Origin: Stigonema ocellatum SAG 48.90 = DSM 106950
GTDB taxonomy: Bacteria > Cyanobacteriota > Cyanobacteriia > Cyanobacteriales > Nostocaceae
Reading direction: 5' to 3'
Assembly: GCA_016903675.1 (NCBI GenBank)
Contig: JADQBA010000001.1
Location: 246,298-310,297 of the forward strand
DNA length: 64,000 nucleotides
Positions 8,871 to 17,811 of the stretch are shown piece by piece. A program made the translations under genes and the position numbers. Numbering within the stretch: the stretch's first letter is position 1; each line of letters begins with the position of its first letter. The notes beneath the pieces are model-generated. The model ran no database searches, had not been told where the DNA came from, and was given only the letters and a program-made list of their open reading frames with translations.

Positions 8871-9881
8871 TTGGGAGGAAGCGATCGCTTTCTCGGTGAA
8901 ACTCTATTAATCACGGCTTGGCTAACAGAACATGACCCACAAGACCAGACATCTGTCAAAAATCTAGCAGATGATTGTCTGAAAGCTTTTTTTCCAAAAA
9001 ACTACACCATACCCCCATTCTATCGCAAATCTACTCTATTTGGTAGTCCGATTTTTGAATACGGTTTGTTCAGCCAGTTAAACCATTACCGTCATATTTT
9101 GGTCTGGCTTTTCCGGGATACAGAAGCTGATGAAAAGTTCAATCTTTGCCAAGAACAATTATTAGATTTATTTTTCTTTCGTCACAAAGTGGTTGCAGCT
9201 TTTCAAAAGAGTCGGGAAGTTCACGAGGAAACAAATAAGAAATATCAAGAAATAGAAAATGAGATTAAAAGCTTGCAACAGATTGGGAAGAAAATAAATT
9301 TAGATGAATTAGAAAATCAACTAAAAACCCTGCCTAACCTAGCATTGTCATATGAGAATTTGCTGCGATACCTGGAAGATTACCAAAACACAATTGCTAT
9401 TAATACTCATAATTATAATGAGAGACTGCAACAAATTCGCAGCATCTTAATTGATGAAGATATTAGTTTTTTAGAAACCTTTAGCAAGGAATATAGCACT
9501 TATTTCCAGGAACAGATTAAGGCAGATTTGGGCTATTTTAATCATGGTTCTGGCTTGCTGGATAAAGCGATCGCATCCATCCGAGGTCGAGTCGCAATAG
9601 AGAGGGCAAAAAGCGATCGCCGCGAGGAAATTGCGAAACAGATAAGCGATCGTAACTTACAAATCACCATCCTAGCAGTAGGTACTAGCGTTGGTGTAGG
9701 AGGGATTATAGCATCTAGTTATCCATTGGTGACAAAAGAAGAGCCTCTGTTACCGCCCTTTTCCACTTCCTTTCCTCATCGCTTCACCACATCGATTTTT
9801 TACAGTATCCTGTTGGGTTCACTTGCTGGATTATTGATTTGGGTAGTGTATCAAATCGCGCAGAGTTGGAAGAAGCGTTGA
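8871..9881 (+). CDS. Coiled-coil membrane protein, likely the C-terminal part of a decayed larger protein
   Basis: The 336-residue frame is open back to a stop at 8808, giving extra meaningful residues (DIQLFSQLNPDNCWLLGG), so the TTG at 8871 is probably not an original start. A globular N-terminal part is followed by a long charged coiled coil (about 115-190) and a C-terminal pair of membrane helices (about 260-282 and 308-330). I do not recognise the family. It directly follows the CHAT relic in the same direction, so both may be pieces of one old CHAT-linked membrane protein locus, disrupted between 8735 and 8811. Confidence 0.5.
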   Translation: MGGSDRFLGETLLITAWLTEHDPQDQTSVKNLADDCLKAFFPKNYTIPPFYRKSTLFGSPIFEYGLFSQLNHYRHILVWLFRDTEADEKFNLCQEQLLDLFFFRHKVVAAFQKSREVHEETNKKYQEIENEIKSLQQIGKKINLDELENQLKTLPNLALSYENLLRYLEDYQNTIAINTHNYNERLQQIRSILIDEDISFLETFSKEYSTYFQEQIKADLGYFNHGSGLLDKAIASIRGRVAIERAKSDRREEIAKQISDRNLQITILAVGTSVGVGGIIASSYPLVTKEEPLLPPFSTSFPHRFTTSIFYSILLGSLAGLLIWVVYQIAQSWKKR

Positions 9882-9923
9882 GGGAGAAATCAGGAGTCTG
9901 AATCAACCAGTTGTTCATAACAG

Positions 9924-10247
9924 CTACTCAGCAAACATTTCTGCTAAGGTATCAAGGACTGCTTTTTGCTCATCTAGGCTAATCTGACCTAGCCATTTAA
10001 CCAATCGAGTTTTATAAACTGCTCGGATCTGATCAAGAACAATCTGCCCATCTTTGCCTTGAAAATGGCAAGCGACTCTTGTAGGGTAGATTTGCCCTTT
10101 TGTTGTCATAGGCGCAATAATGACGGTAACAATGTGGCGATTCATCTCATCAGGTGAAATCACAACGCAGGGTCTTGTCTTTTGAATTTCACCGCCTACC
10201 GTTGGGTCAAGGTTAACAAGAACAACATCAAATCGTCGAACTACCAT
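9924..10247 (-). CDS. MazF/PemK-family endoribonuclease toxin
   Basis: About 107 residues. The family signature RRFDVVLVNLDPTVGGEIQKT and the RPCVVIS strand are present, followed by VTVIIAPMT and the IVLDQIRAV motif. These are the conserved strands of the PemK/MazF fold that cuts RNA in translationally stalled cells. The frame is open to 10268, but the ATG at 10247 fits the family start and overlaps the stop of the upstream antitoxin (ATGGTAG), a classic translational coupling. Confidence 0.88.
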   Translation of the reverse strand: MVVRRFDVVLVNLDPTVGGEIQKTRPCVVISPDEMNRHIVTVIIAPMTTKGQIYPTRVACHFQGKDGQIVLDQIRAVYKTRLVKWLGQISLDEQKAVLDTLAEMFAE

Positions 10248-10501
10248 TCCCATTCGGTGCGATCCCATTCTGTCATGCTTCCATCCTCCAGCAGCACATC
10301 ATCACCTTGTTCTGCCATTGTAGCAAAGGCTTCATCCCATCCAACCCGCGATCGCGATGCTGGACGCACAATTAAATGATTTTCATGGGCTTCTATTTCA
10401 ACCTCTACATTAATACCGCTTTGCTCCAATAGAGGTTTAGGAATCCGAATGCCTTGAGAATTACCAATTTTAACAAGTCGTGTCTTAATGATTGGACTCA
10501 T
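10241..10501 (-). CDS. AbrB/MazE-type antitoxin
   Basis: About 86 residues. The N-terminal swapped-hairpin DNA-binding half reads TRLVKIGNSQGIRIPKPLLEQ, the usual MazE/SpoVT-AbrB pattern. The acidic C-terminal tail (DEAF..EQGDDVLLEDGS..EWD) is the part expected to cover the toxin. The Met at 10501 is preferred over one at 10516. The last bases overlap the toxin start. Autoregulation is likely through the dyad upstream. Confidence 0.85.
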   Translation of the reverse strand: MSPIIKTRLVKIGNSQGIRIPKPLLEQSGINVEVEIEAHENHLIVRPASRSRVGWDEAFATMAEQGDDVLLEDGSMTEWDRTEWEW

Positions 10502-10616
10502 CCACAAAAACCTCATTTCTTCAATCCCACGTTTTTGAGCGCTGGAAAAACCAATATAGCTAGCTTCTGAATGCTATCGCCTTAAGGACACTCAGTAAGC
10601 GCGAACTCTTGTGCAA

Positions 10617-10637
10617 TGTAATTATATTGTAATTACA
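10617..10637. promoter_or_regulatory. Dyad TGTAATTA-n5-TAATTACA, candidate mazEF operator
   Basis: A perfect 8-bp inverted repeat with a 5-bp spacer sits about 115 bp upstream of the antitoxin start in an AT-rich promoter-like stretch. MazE-type antitoxins bind such palindromes. It could instead serve the divergent MFS gene at 10866. Confidence 0.45.
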
Positions 10638-10865
10638 CGACAAAAGATTGTCAAGTACATGTATCTACTACATGAAGGCGGAAATAAACCATCCATTCCA
10701 AATCAATTAAACTCTTGCAGTGTAGGAATTACGAATTCCGCGTAGCGGTACTAGCATTAATACTGGCTCCCTACTCACACTCTTTGTTGTTAAACTCTGC
10801 CAAAAGATTAATAGCTGATAAGAAACGGTTGACTTACATTCAAGGAAAGCAACTAGAGTATTTTT

Positions 10866-12041
10866 GTGAACAAGCACCCTTTAGGGAAAAACCTCGTCTG
10901 GATGATGGCAATGACCAGTGGGGCTGCTGCTGCTAATCTTTACTATAACCAACCCCTGCTGGCGATTATCCAACGTAGTTTTCACGCTCCTGGTCACGCC
11001 ACAGGGTTAATTCCCATGCTCACGCAGATTGGCTACGCTGTGGGGATTTTTTTACTTGTACCGCTGGGCGACTTAATGGAGCGGCGGAGATTGATTCTGA
11101 CTATGCTGGTGTTAACAGCGATCGCGTTGGCGGTGGCGGCTGTGTCACTCAACCTTGCTTGGTTGCTGGTGGCGAGTTTGGCGATCGGTATAACCACCAT
11201 TGTGGCTCAGCTGATAGTTCCCTTTGCAGCACAACTGGCAAAACCGGAGGAGCGAGGAAAAATCGTTGGCATGGTGATGAGTGGGCTGCTGATAGGAATT
11301 TTGTTAGCCCGCACTGTTAGTGGCTTTGTGGGAGCGACTCTAGGCTGGCGAGCAATGTACTGGCTTGCCAGTGGGCTGATGATTGTTCTGGCTCTCACCT
11401 TATCCCGGATACTGCCAAAAAGCCAACCTTCTCTGCAAATCCCCTACTTGCATCTGATTGGGTCTTTGTTCGAGTTGATGCAACAGCAGCCTAAATTACG
11501 TGAGGCTTCCCTTGCTGGGGCGATGTCCTTTGGAGCCTTCAGCGCCTTTTGGAGTACCCTCGTTTTTCTGCTGGCACAGCCACCTTATCATTATGGTAGT
11601 GAGGTGACGGGGGCATTTGGGTTGGTGGGTGTGGTGGGAGCAGCGGTGGCTCCCTTGGTAGGGAGGTTAGCAGATCAGGGGAAGCCTAAGCTAACTGTGG
11701 GGCTGGGTCTTTTAATTACAACTTTGTCTTTTGTGGTGTTCTGGGTTTTTGGTTCTCAGCTTGTGGGGTTGATTGTTGGGGTGATTCTTTTGGACTTGGG
11801 TGTGCAAACTACAATGGTTTCCAACCAGGCAATAATTTACAGTTTACCTTCGGAGTTTCACAGTCGGTTGAATGCTGTTTATATTACGTTTTACTTTATG
11901 GGGGGAGCGTTGGGGTCGTTTCTCGGTGCTTATGGTTGGAGTCACTGGCAGTGGCATGGTGTGTGTGGGATGGCGTTAATGATGCTGGGTGTTGGTTTTA
12001 CAACGTTTTTTAAATCTCACGCAAAGGCGCAAAGGCGCTAA
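10866..12041 (+). CDS. MFS permease (YnfM-like)
   Basis: The 391-residue polytopic protein matches the small 12-helix MFS group with the start AAAANLYYNQPLLAIIQRSF. The helix 2-3 loop has the expected LGDLMERRRLI pattern. The start is GTG at 10866. The C-terminus ends in a short basic tail (SHAKAQRR) that reads into a dispersed CGCAAAGGCGC repeat, so the original stop may have been displaced. The substrate is unknown; the family exports small molecules. Confidence 0.82.
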   Translation: MNKHPLGKNLVWMMAMTSGAAAANLYYNQPLLAIIQRSFHAPGHATGLIPMLTQIGYAVGIFLLVPLGDLMERRRLILTMLVLTAIALAVAAVSLNLAWLLVASLAIGITTIVAQLIVPFAAQLAKPEERGKIVGMVMSGLLIGILLARTVSGFVGATLGWRAMYWLASGLMIVLALTLSRILPKSQPSLQIPYLHLIGSLFELMQQQPKLREASLAGAMSFGAFSAFWSTLVFLLAQPPYHYGSEVTGAFGLVGVVGAAVAPLVGRLADQGKPKLTVGLGLLITTLSFVVFWVFGSQLVGLIVGVILLDLGVQTTMVSNQAIIYSLPSEFHSRLNAVYITFYFMGGALGSFLGAYGWSHWQWHGVCGMALMMLGVGFTTFFKSHAKAQRR

Positions 12042-12080
12042 GAAAAACTTTGGGTCTTTGTGCGAGGCTATTAATTAAGT

Positions 12081-12374
12081 AATCCTGATGCCGAAATTGA
12101 TGGTGAAATCTGGGAATTTAAGGAACTCAGTCCTGAGGCAGTCAATATCAGCAACGCATTTCAACGAGGGGTAGCTATAGCTAAGAAACGCGCTCCTAAT
12201 ATCGCGTATCATATAAATACTGAAGCTGACATTGAAGAGATTAATAAAGGAATTACTAGAGCACTGGTTTGGGATACACAAAAGCTCTTGCAAAAAATAG
12301 AACTGGTGTTTAATGACGCAAGAGTGATGTCTTTAACTAGGGAGGAATTAGATCATGGAGAAGATTTTCAATAG
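12081..12374 (+). pseudogene. Truncated toxin C-terminal domain (CdiA-CT/tRNA-nuclease-like)
   Basis: An open frame lacks a start and begins directly after a stop. It encodes about 97 residues beginning NPDAEIDGEIWEFKE, then NISNAFQRGVAIAKKRAPNI and IELVFN...SLTREEL. The N-P-D-x-x-I-x-G-x-x-W-E-x-K pattern is typical of nuclease tails at the end of polymorphic or CdiA-type toxins. The delivery portion is absent. Its stop overlaps the start of the next gene by 20 bp, the way toxin and immunity genes often overlap. Confidence 0.5.
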
Positions 12375-12597
12375 CATCAAAGAAAGAATAGAGACGGGCA
12401 TCAACAATAATATACCTTTAGAATCAAGGTTAATGATGGCTGGGGAAATTGTCTATGCGGCAGAGCGAAAAGATCTGACTCCAAAGGAAGCACGGATACT
12501 AGAGGCTTTGCTGAAGCTTGAAGAAAACATTAAGGATTATGAAGCAGTCAGAGAACAGGCAATTTTTGGAGAATTAATCGACAATATTCAGGAATAA
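12355..12597 (+). CDS. 80-aa protein, possible immunity partner of the toxin tail
   Basis: A small, acidic, all-helical protein (MEKIFNSIKERIETGINNNI..., ending FGELIDNIQE). A strong GGGAGG lies 9 bp upstream of the ATG, inside the preceding toxin frame. Position right behind a toxin-tail relic suggests an immunity protein, but no motif proves it. Confidence 0.55.
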   Translation: MEKIFNSIKERIETGINNNIPLESRLMMAGEIVYAAERKDLTPKEARILEALLKLEENIKDYEAVREQAIFGELIDNIQE

Positions 12598-12640
12598 AAA
12601 TATTAATAACAGAGACGCGATTAATCGCGTCTCTACTGTC

Positions 12641-13243
12641 TCATGCCTTTAACACCACATTAAAGGAATTTAAATACCCTGTAATAGTGTGAGATAAAGT
12701 CCTTTGCTGCTTTCTAGTTGTGATTGCCATGACTTGATACAAACGTCCATCGACAAAATACATCCGGGTTTTGGTGATTTTGCCTCCACGATTTACATAC
12801 ACTATTTCTCTGCCTGGATGACCATTGGAACTACGAATATTGCGCTGACTGACTAAATGACTTTGCGTAGTCCTTAAAGCCATATACTCTACATTCTTCA
12901 GAATTTCTTGGGGGTTTGCCATTTGACCATAACTATAAGGAAAGTCGTTGTAAGTCACTAAGTATGCTACTTCCTGCTTGGGAGGTTCAGCGACAAATAT
13001 TTGTAAGTCAATTTCTCCCATATAAGTTTTTTGAGTTTGGAACATCAATTTTGGCGTTCCTGGCATTAAAACAGTGAAGCGTCCGTCAGGGGCTGTGAAG
13101 ACTTTCCATGGGGGTTGCACTGGTAGAGAAACAGTGGGTTTGGGTTGAGAAATCGGGCGTTTAGGTGAAAGTGCCTCGACTCCTGCAACACAATTGAATA
13201 CTAAGGTGGCGGCAATTAATGGCAGAAAACCTCTAATTGTCAT
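12641..13243 (-). CDS. Secreted protein of unknown function with PsbP-like sequence pattern
   Basis: The 200-residue protein has a signal peptide (about residues 1-24) and a Pro-rich linker. It then has the pattern FTAPDGRFTVLMPGTPKL followed by alternating strands (YLVTYNDFPYSY..., GHPGREIVYVNRGG). This start is common in exported cyanobacterial proteins that resemble the PsbP/Mog1 fold. No partner genes are adjacent. Function unknown. Confidence 0.65.
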   Translation of the reverse strand: MTIRGFLPLIAATLVFNCVAGVEALSPKRPISQPKPTVSLPVQPPWKVFTAPDGRFTVLMPGTPKLMFQTQKTYMGEIDLQIFVAEPPKQEVAYLVTYNDFPYSYGQMANPQEILKNVEYMALRTTQSHLVSQRNIRSSNGHPGREIVYVNRGGKITKTRMYFVDGRLYQVMAITTRKQQRTLSHTITGYLNSFNVVLKA

Positions 13244-13311
13244 AGTTTTGGGTTTGAAGGATGCTGATATAGTAATCGTATTTTATTTTTGAAATATACG
13301 TAGAAATATAC

Positions 13312-13366
13312 GTAGGGTGGGCACTGCCCACCAAAACCCTTATCTGGTGGGCAGTGCCCACCCTAC
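13312..13366. repeat. Inverted repeat GTAGGGTGGGCAGTGCCCACC type
   Basis: Two nested copies of GGTGGGC(A)CTGCCCACC form a 55-bp hairpin between two leftward genes. A single arm of the same repeat recurs at about 50618-50642. Confidence 0.75.
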
Positions 13367-13428
13367 ACTACTGAAAATTTTTGATGAACGATTTAGGATT
13401 CCTATATTACTTATGCTGTAAGTATAGG

Positions 13429-14454
13429 TTATAACCTAACAGCACAGACAGCAGCACCTATTAGCCCCACTTGCGGATTTAGGATGACATGGATAGGTAT
13501 ATCTTCTAGAATGCGACGCATCCTGCCTTTTTGAGAGAAGTTTAGCAGAAACCTTTCCTCTTGGATTAAGGGGAGTATTTTGGGAGCAATACCACCAGCA
13601 ACGTATAAACCGCCGTAAGGTAGAAGTTTGAGGGCAAGATTGCCGGCTTCAGCACCGTATGCTTCTATAAAGAATTGCATGGTTTGTTCACAGAGGCGAT
13701 CGCTTTTTTCCATAGCAGCATTTCCAATCACCGCACCCGGATCGACACTTTTCTCTTGCTGTCCCGCCTCTTGTTCCCAGGTTCTCACGATGTTGGCAAT
13801 TTCTGGTGATTCATTGCCAAGTTTGCGATCGCGCAAAAACTGGTAAATTGCCACAATTCCCATACCTGAAACCACCCGTTCCACAGAAACCCGTTGGATA
13901 TCGTGTTTATCCAACAGGTATTTCAACAGTTGAAACTCTAACTCGGTACGGGGAGCAAAATCGGCGTGTCCACCTTCTGAGGGAAAGACTTGATGGTGTT
14001 CTCCCTGCTTGACTAAAAACCCTTGTCCTAGTCCGGTACCAGCACCTATAATGGCCATGGGAGCATCCGGGTTGGTTTGACCAACTTGCAAAGTGTGCAA
14101 GTCTTGTTTTTCTAAACCCAAAATCCCATAGCCAACGGCTTCAAAGTCGTTAATCAGAGAAATGTGGTCAATACCCAGTTCTTCTTCTAGACGTTTGCTG
14201 TCGAGGGACCAAACTAAATTGGTTAGCTTCGCGGTATTTTTAACCACCGGACCTGCGATCGCAAAACAAGCTTTTTGTGGTGTCGCCTTGTTAGCTTTTG
14301 CTAAAAACTGCCGTACCATTGGTACTAAGTCACTAAAATCCCCACTGCGGTATTTTTCCTCATCAATTGTTTGTAGGTCAGACTTATCTGATGCCTCAAC
14401 CAATCGCAAAATAGTTTTTGTACCGCCGATATCTCCTGCTAGTAGTAATGTCAT
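13429..14454 (-). CDS. glk: Glucokinase
   Basis: A 341-residue ROK/Glk-type kinase. The phosphate-binding DIGGTKTILRL motif opens the protein (residues 8-18). The GAGTGLGQGFL motif and the glucose-binding EGGHADFAPR follow around residues 137-172. It phosphorylates glucose with ATP to glucose-6-phosphate. Length and motifs match bacterial Glk. A neighbouring leftward histidine phosphatase lies 66 bp upstream and may be co-transcribed. Confidence 0.92.
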   Translation of the reverse strand: MTLLLAGDIGGTKTILRLVEASDKSDLQTIDEEKYRSGDFSDLVPMVRQFLAKANKATPQKACFAIAGPVVKNTAKLTNLVWSLDSKRLEEELGIDHISLINDFEAVGYGILGLEKQDLHTLQVGQTNPDAPMAIIGAGTGLGQGFLVKQGEHHQVFPSEGGHADFAPRTELEFQLLKYLLDKHDIQRVSVERVVSGMGIVAIYQFLRDRKLGNESPEIANIVRTWEQEAGQQEKSVDPGAVIGNAAMEKSDRLCEQTMQFFIEAYGAEAGNLALKLLPYGGLYVAGGIAPKILPLIQEERFLLNFSQKGRMRRILEDIPIHVILNPQVGLIGAAVCAVRL

Positions 14455-14520
14455 AGGAATTGTTGGTTGTTGGTTGTTGGTTGTTGATGGGGGAATTGTT
14501 AACCACTTACAAATAATAAT

Positions 14521-15168
14521 TTAATTAAAGCGAATGACTTCCTCTACTTCAGTCAAATGAGAGGTATCTCCCTTTAGTTCTAGTAGCCATTCTGGGTGTT
14601 GACGCACAACTTTCACTAAGGAACACAATGAAGCCTTCACTTCCGTTCTGGCAGTCTCCCCTACTAATCCAATTGTTGCTCCCAGTACGGATGCACCGTG
14701 ACCCACTAGGAGTATATCCTTTGGAGAGAACTCAGTAACAAGGTATCTGGCAGTTTTTCCTGAACGTTCCTGCATTTGTGCGTAGGTTTCCGGATATTTG
14801 GCAACAATGCGCTGAGTGTAGCTAATGTCAATTCTAGGGAATAGTTCTGCTAAAGCTGGAGTTGAGAGTCTTTGTGGTTCTTCTGTCATCCAGATTGGAT
14901 TCAGCCATTCGCTCAAACCTGTTTCTAGTTTAATTGGCAAATCGAGAACTTCTGCGACTGCGTTAGCCGTTTGTACCGTTCGGAGAAAGGGGGAAGCAAA
15001 AATATAGGCAATGTTTTCTCCCTTCAGGCGGTTAGCTAGTTGCTTTGCCTGTACCATACCATCTTCCGACAGAGGTGGATCGTAGGGTCGTTCTGCTGTG
15101 AGAAACCAATCAGGGTTTACGAAATCGAGGCGGTTAGCGTGTCTTGCAATCCAGACGATTTGACTCAT
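14521..15168 (-). CDS. Histidine phosphatase superfamily protein
   Basis: The 215-residue protein carries the phosphohistidine loop near the N-terminus as ARHANRLDF; the usual RHG is RHA here. PLSEDGMVQAKQLANRL, SPFLRTVQTA and the second catalytic His in LLVGHGASVLG all match the phosphoglycerate-mutase-like superfamily. The substrate is unknown; a mutase or phosphatase acting on a small phosphoester is likely. Confidence 0.85.
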   Translation of the reverse strand: MSQIVWIARHANRLDFVNPDWFLTAERPYDPPLSEDGMVQAKQLANRLKGENIAYIFASPFLRTVQTANAVAEVLDLPIKLETGLSEWLNPIWMTEEPQRLSTPALAELFPRIDISYTQRIVAKYPETYAQMQERSGKTARYLVTEFSPKDILLVGHGASVLGATIGLVGETARTEVKASLCSLVKVVRQHPEWLLELKGDTSHLTEVEEVIRFN

Positions 15169-15736
15169 GAGTTTACTGAATATATTGTCCGCAGGCAGTC
15201 ATCTTGATCTATACTGCATAAAATCTAATGTATATTTGTTAAATGTTATGAACATATTTATTGCAAAAGTCCTACTCCCGAACCGCTACAAGATTAGAAC
15301 TTACGCACTTTACAAATTGACCATTATGTGAATATCAAACTTATTAAAATGATTTCCTTGCACTGCCTCGTTCCCAGGCTCTGCCTGGGAATGCATTTAA
15401 GGAGGCTCCGCCTCCCGTGATCCACAGGAGGCGGAGCCTCACAAGAGGGCATTACAAGGCAGAGCCTTGTAACGAGGTTGATACACAATTGTGTTTTTAT
15501 GTCAATGCGTAATTCCTAAAGATTCCCTATCTTATACGGGCGCGTCCTTGGCGTCTTGGCGGTTCGTTATATAGGTAATCTTAAGAGCGGGACGCCTGAC
15601 GGCGAACGGGCGGGACAGGAGTAAGCACTAAATCTGCCATAGAATTTATTCTCAGGGGGATGAAATGAGAATGAAATAGCCCTGGTTATGGTAGAATTGC
15701 AGGCTAACTTCTGGAAACATCAAAGGAGGGCTGACC
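15169..15736. other. Intergenic region with dispersed hairpins; frmA promoter
   Basis: No gene is seen. The stretch 15361-15482 is a cluster of palindromes (TTCCCAGGCTCTGCCTGGGAA, GGAGGCTCCGCCTCC/GGAGGCGGAGCCTC, CAAGGCAGAGCCTTG) seen dispersed in cyanobacterial genomes. The tail contains GAATGAAATAGCCCTGG (about 15668-15684), matching the end of the multi-hairpin element at 57051-57225. The promoter of the formaldehyde operon must lie close to 15700. Confidence 0.55.
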
Positions 15737-16852
15737 TTGGAAGTAAAAGCAGCAGTGGCTTACGGTTCCGGTAAGCCGTTGACAATTGAAACAGTGCGAC
15801 TGGAAGGACCCCGATTTGGGGAGGTGATGGTAGAGATAAAAGCCAGTGGAGTTTGCCATACCGACGCCTACACCCTTTCTGGTGCCGATCCTGAAGGTTT
15901 ATTTCCAGCAATTTTGGGACATGAAGGCGCTGGTATTGTTGTGGAGGTAGGGGAAGGGGTCACCAGCGTGAAGCCAGGAGATCATGTTATCCCCCTGTAC
16001 ACCCCAGAATGCCGCCAGTGTGAATATTGTCTTAGCTTAAAAACCAATCTTTGTCAAGCTATTCGCGCTACTCAAGGGCGTGGTGTCATGCCCGATGGCA
16101 CCAGTCGCTTTTCCATTGATGGGCAAATGATTCATCACTACATGGGTACATCGACCTTTGCCAACTATACAGTGTTGCCAGAAATCGCCGTGGCAAAAAT
16201 TCGCGAGGACGCACCTTTTGATAAAGTTTGTTACATCGGCTGCGGCGTAACAACAGGTGTAGGTGCAGTTATTAATACAGCAAAAGTGGAACCAGGAGCT
16301 AATGTGGTAGTTTTTGGTTTGGGCGGTATTGGCTTAAATGTCATCCAAGGGGCGCGGATGGTGGGAGCCAATATGATTGTAGGTGTAGATGTCAACCCTC
16401 AAAAGAAAGCTTTGGCCCAAAAGTTTGGCATGACTCACTTCATCAACCCCAAAGAAATCGAGGGGGATTTGGTTCCCTACATAGTTGATTTAACTAAAGG
16501 CGGTGCTGATTACAGCTTTGAATGCATCGGCAATGTCAATGTGATGCGTCAAGCTTTAGAATGTTGCCACAAAGGTTGGGGCGTCAGTGTGATTATCGGC
16601 GTTGCTGGTGCTGGTGAGGAAATTCGCACCCGTCCTTTCCAGCTTGTGACTGGGCGTGTTTGGAAAGGTTCAGCATTTGGTGGGGCTAGAGGACGCACAG
16701 ATGTGCCGAAAATAGTAGATTGGTACATGCAGGGTAAAATCAACATTGACGATTTGATTACCCATGTAATGCCCATAGAGCGCATTAATGATGCTTTTGA
16801 TTTGATGCATAAGGGCGAGTCCATTCGGAGTGTGGTGACGTTTGATGGCTAA
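15737..16852 (+). CDS. frmA: S-(hydroxymethyl)glutathione dehydrogenase (class III alcohol dehydrogenase)
   Basis: The 371-residue zinc dehydrogenase carries GVCHTDAYTLSGADPEG (catalytic zinc), GHEGAGIVVEVGEGV, the structural-zinc cysteines in PECRQCEYCLSLKTNLC, and the NAD-binding VFGLGGIGLNVI. It oxidises the glutathione adduct of formaldehyde to S-formylglutathione. The start is TTG, set by a near-perfect AAAGGAGG Shine-Dalgarno seven bases before it; no ATG lies nearby. The next gene overlaps its end and encodes the following enzyme, so the two form an operon. Confidence 0.95.
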   Translation: MEVKAAVAYGSGKPLTIETVRLEGPRFGEVMVEIKASGVCHTDAYTLSGADPEGLFPAILGHEGAGIVVEVGEGVTSVKPGDHVIPLYTPECRQCEYCLSLKTNLCQAIRATQGRGVMPDGTSRFSIDGQMIHHYMGTSTFANYTVLPEIAVAKIREDAPFDKVCYIGCGVTTGVGAVINTAKVEPGANVVVFGLGGIGLNVIQGARMVGANMIVGVDVNPQKKALAQKFGMTHFINPKEIEGDLVPYIVDLTKGGADYSFECIGNVNVMRQALECCHKGWGVSVIIGVAGAGEEIRTRPFQLVTGRVWKGSAFGGARGRTDVPKIVDWYMQGKINIDDLITHVMPIERINDAFDLMHKGESIRSVVTFDG

Positions 16853-17693
16853 CCTTATCGTTAATTCAGAATATAAATGCTTCGGTGGCAAAGTCGGCTT
16901 TTACAGTCATTCCTCCTCCACCTGTAATGGGGAAATGCGCTTTGCCGTTTACCAACCACCCCAAGCCACTCAGGAACCTGTCCCGGTTCTGTATTTCCTC
17001 TCCGGCTTGACTTGTACGGAAGAAAATTTTATGGTCAAGGCAGGGGCGCAGCAATATGCAGCAAAATATGGTTTGATGCTTGTGGTACCAGATACTAGTC
17101 CCCGGAATACTGGTATTCCCGGTGAGGATGATAATTGGGATTTAGGTACAGGTGCGGGCTTTTATGTGGATGCTACTGTTGAACCTTGGGCTTCTCACTA
17201 CCGAATGTATAGTTATGTGGTTGAGGAATTGCCTGCTTTAATTGCTGAACATTTCCCTGGAAAACCAGATAGACAAGGAATTTTCGGTCATTCCATGGGG
17301 GGACATGGTGCCCTTATTTGTGCTTTGAGAAACCCCAAGCAATACAAATCAGTCTCAGCCTTTGCACCCATAGCCGCACCAATGCGCTGTCCTTCGGGTC
17401 AAAAGGCGTTTAGCCACTACTTAGGTAACGATCAAGAAAGTTGGCGTGCTTATGATGCCAGTGAATTGATCGCTCAAGTAGGATATCATAGTCCTATTCT
17501 CATAGACCAAGGTACAACTGATCAATTTCTCAGCCAGCAGCAACTACTGCCAGAGGTATTTGAACAGGCTTGCACCTCAGTTAATCAGCCCCTGACTGTA
17601 CGTTACCAAGAAGGCTACGACCACAGTTATTATTTTATAGCCAGTTTTATTGAGGATCACATCCGTTACCATGCCCTTAACGCTCTTTTATGA
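16845..17693 (+). CDS. fghA: S-formylglutathione hydrolase
   Basis: About 282 residues of the esterase-D alpha/beta-hydrolase family. The nucleophile elbow is GHSMGGHGAL, with YFLSGLTCTEENFMVKAG and PDTSPRNTGIPGEDDNWDLG upstream, and the catalytic Asp/His near the C-terminus (GTTDQFL, EGYDHSYYFI). It hydrolyses S-formylglutathione to formate and glutathione. The ATG lies within the frmA stop region (ATGGCTAA), so translation is coupled. Confidence 0.95.
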   Translation: MANLIVNSEYKCFGGKVGFYSHSSSTCNGEMRFAVYQPPQATQEPVPVLYFLSGLTCTEENFMVKAGAQQYAAKYGLMLVVPDTSPRNTGIPGEDDNWDLGTGAGFYVDATVEPWASHYRMYSYVVEELPALIAEHFPGKPDRQGIFGHSMGGHGALICALRNPKQYKSVSAFAPIAAPMRCPSGQKAFSHYLGNDQESWRAYDASELIAQVGYHSPILIDQGTTDQFLSQQQLLPEVFEQACTSVNQPLTVRYQEGYDHSYYFIASFIEDHIRYHALNALL

Positions 17694-17811
17694 CTCTGGG
17701 CAGAAACCCCGACACAGGTGCGGCTAAACAAACAAAGTCCTCGTTGAGTGGGACTAATCTGAAAATAGGGGTTCAAATTTAATAGGAGCGAGAGTCATAA
17801 AAGAGCGTTAA
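17677..17811. repeat. Inverted repeat with perfect 21-bp arms spanning the fghA stop
   Basis: The arm beginning TTAACGCTCTTTTATGAC at 17677-17697 contains the last codons and stop of fghA. It recurs as an exact reverse complement at 17791-17811, about 93 bp away. This could be a small element that inserted at the gene end or an inverted duplication of the gene's last bases. No T-run marks a terminator. Confidence 0.7.
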
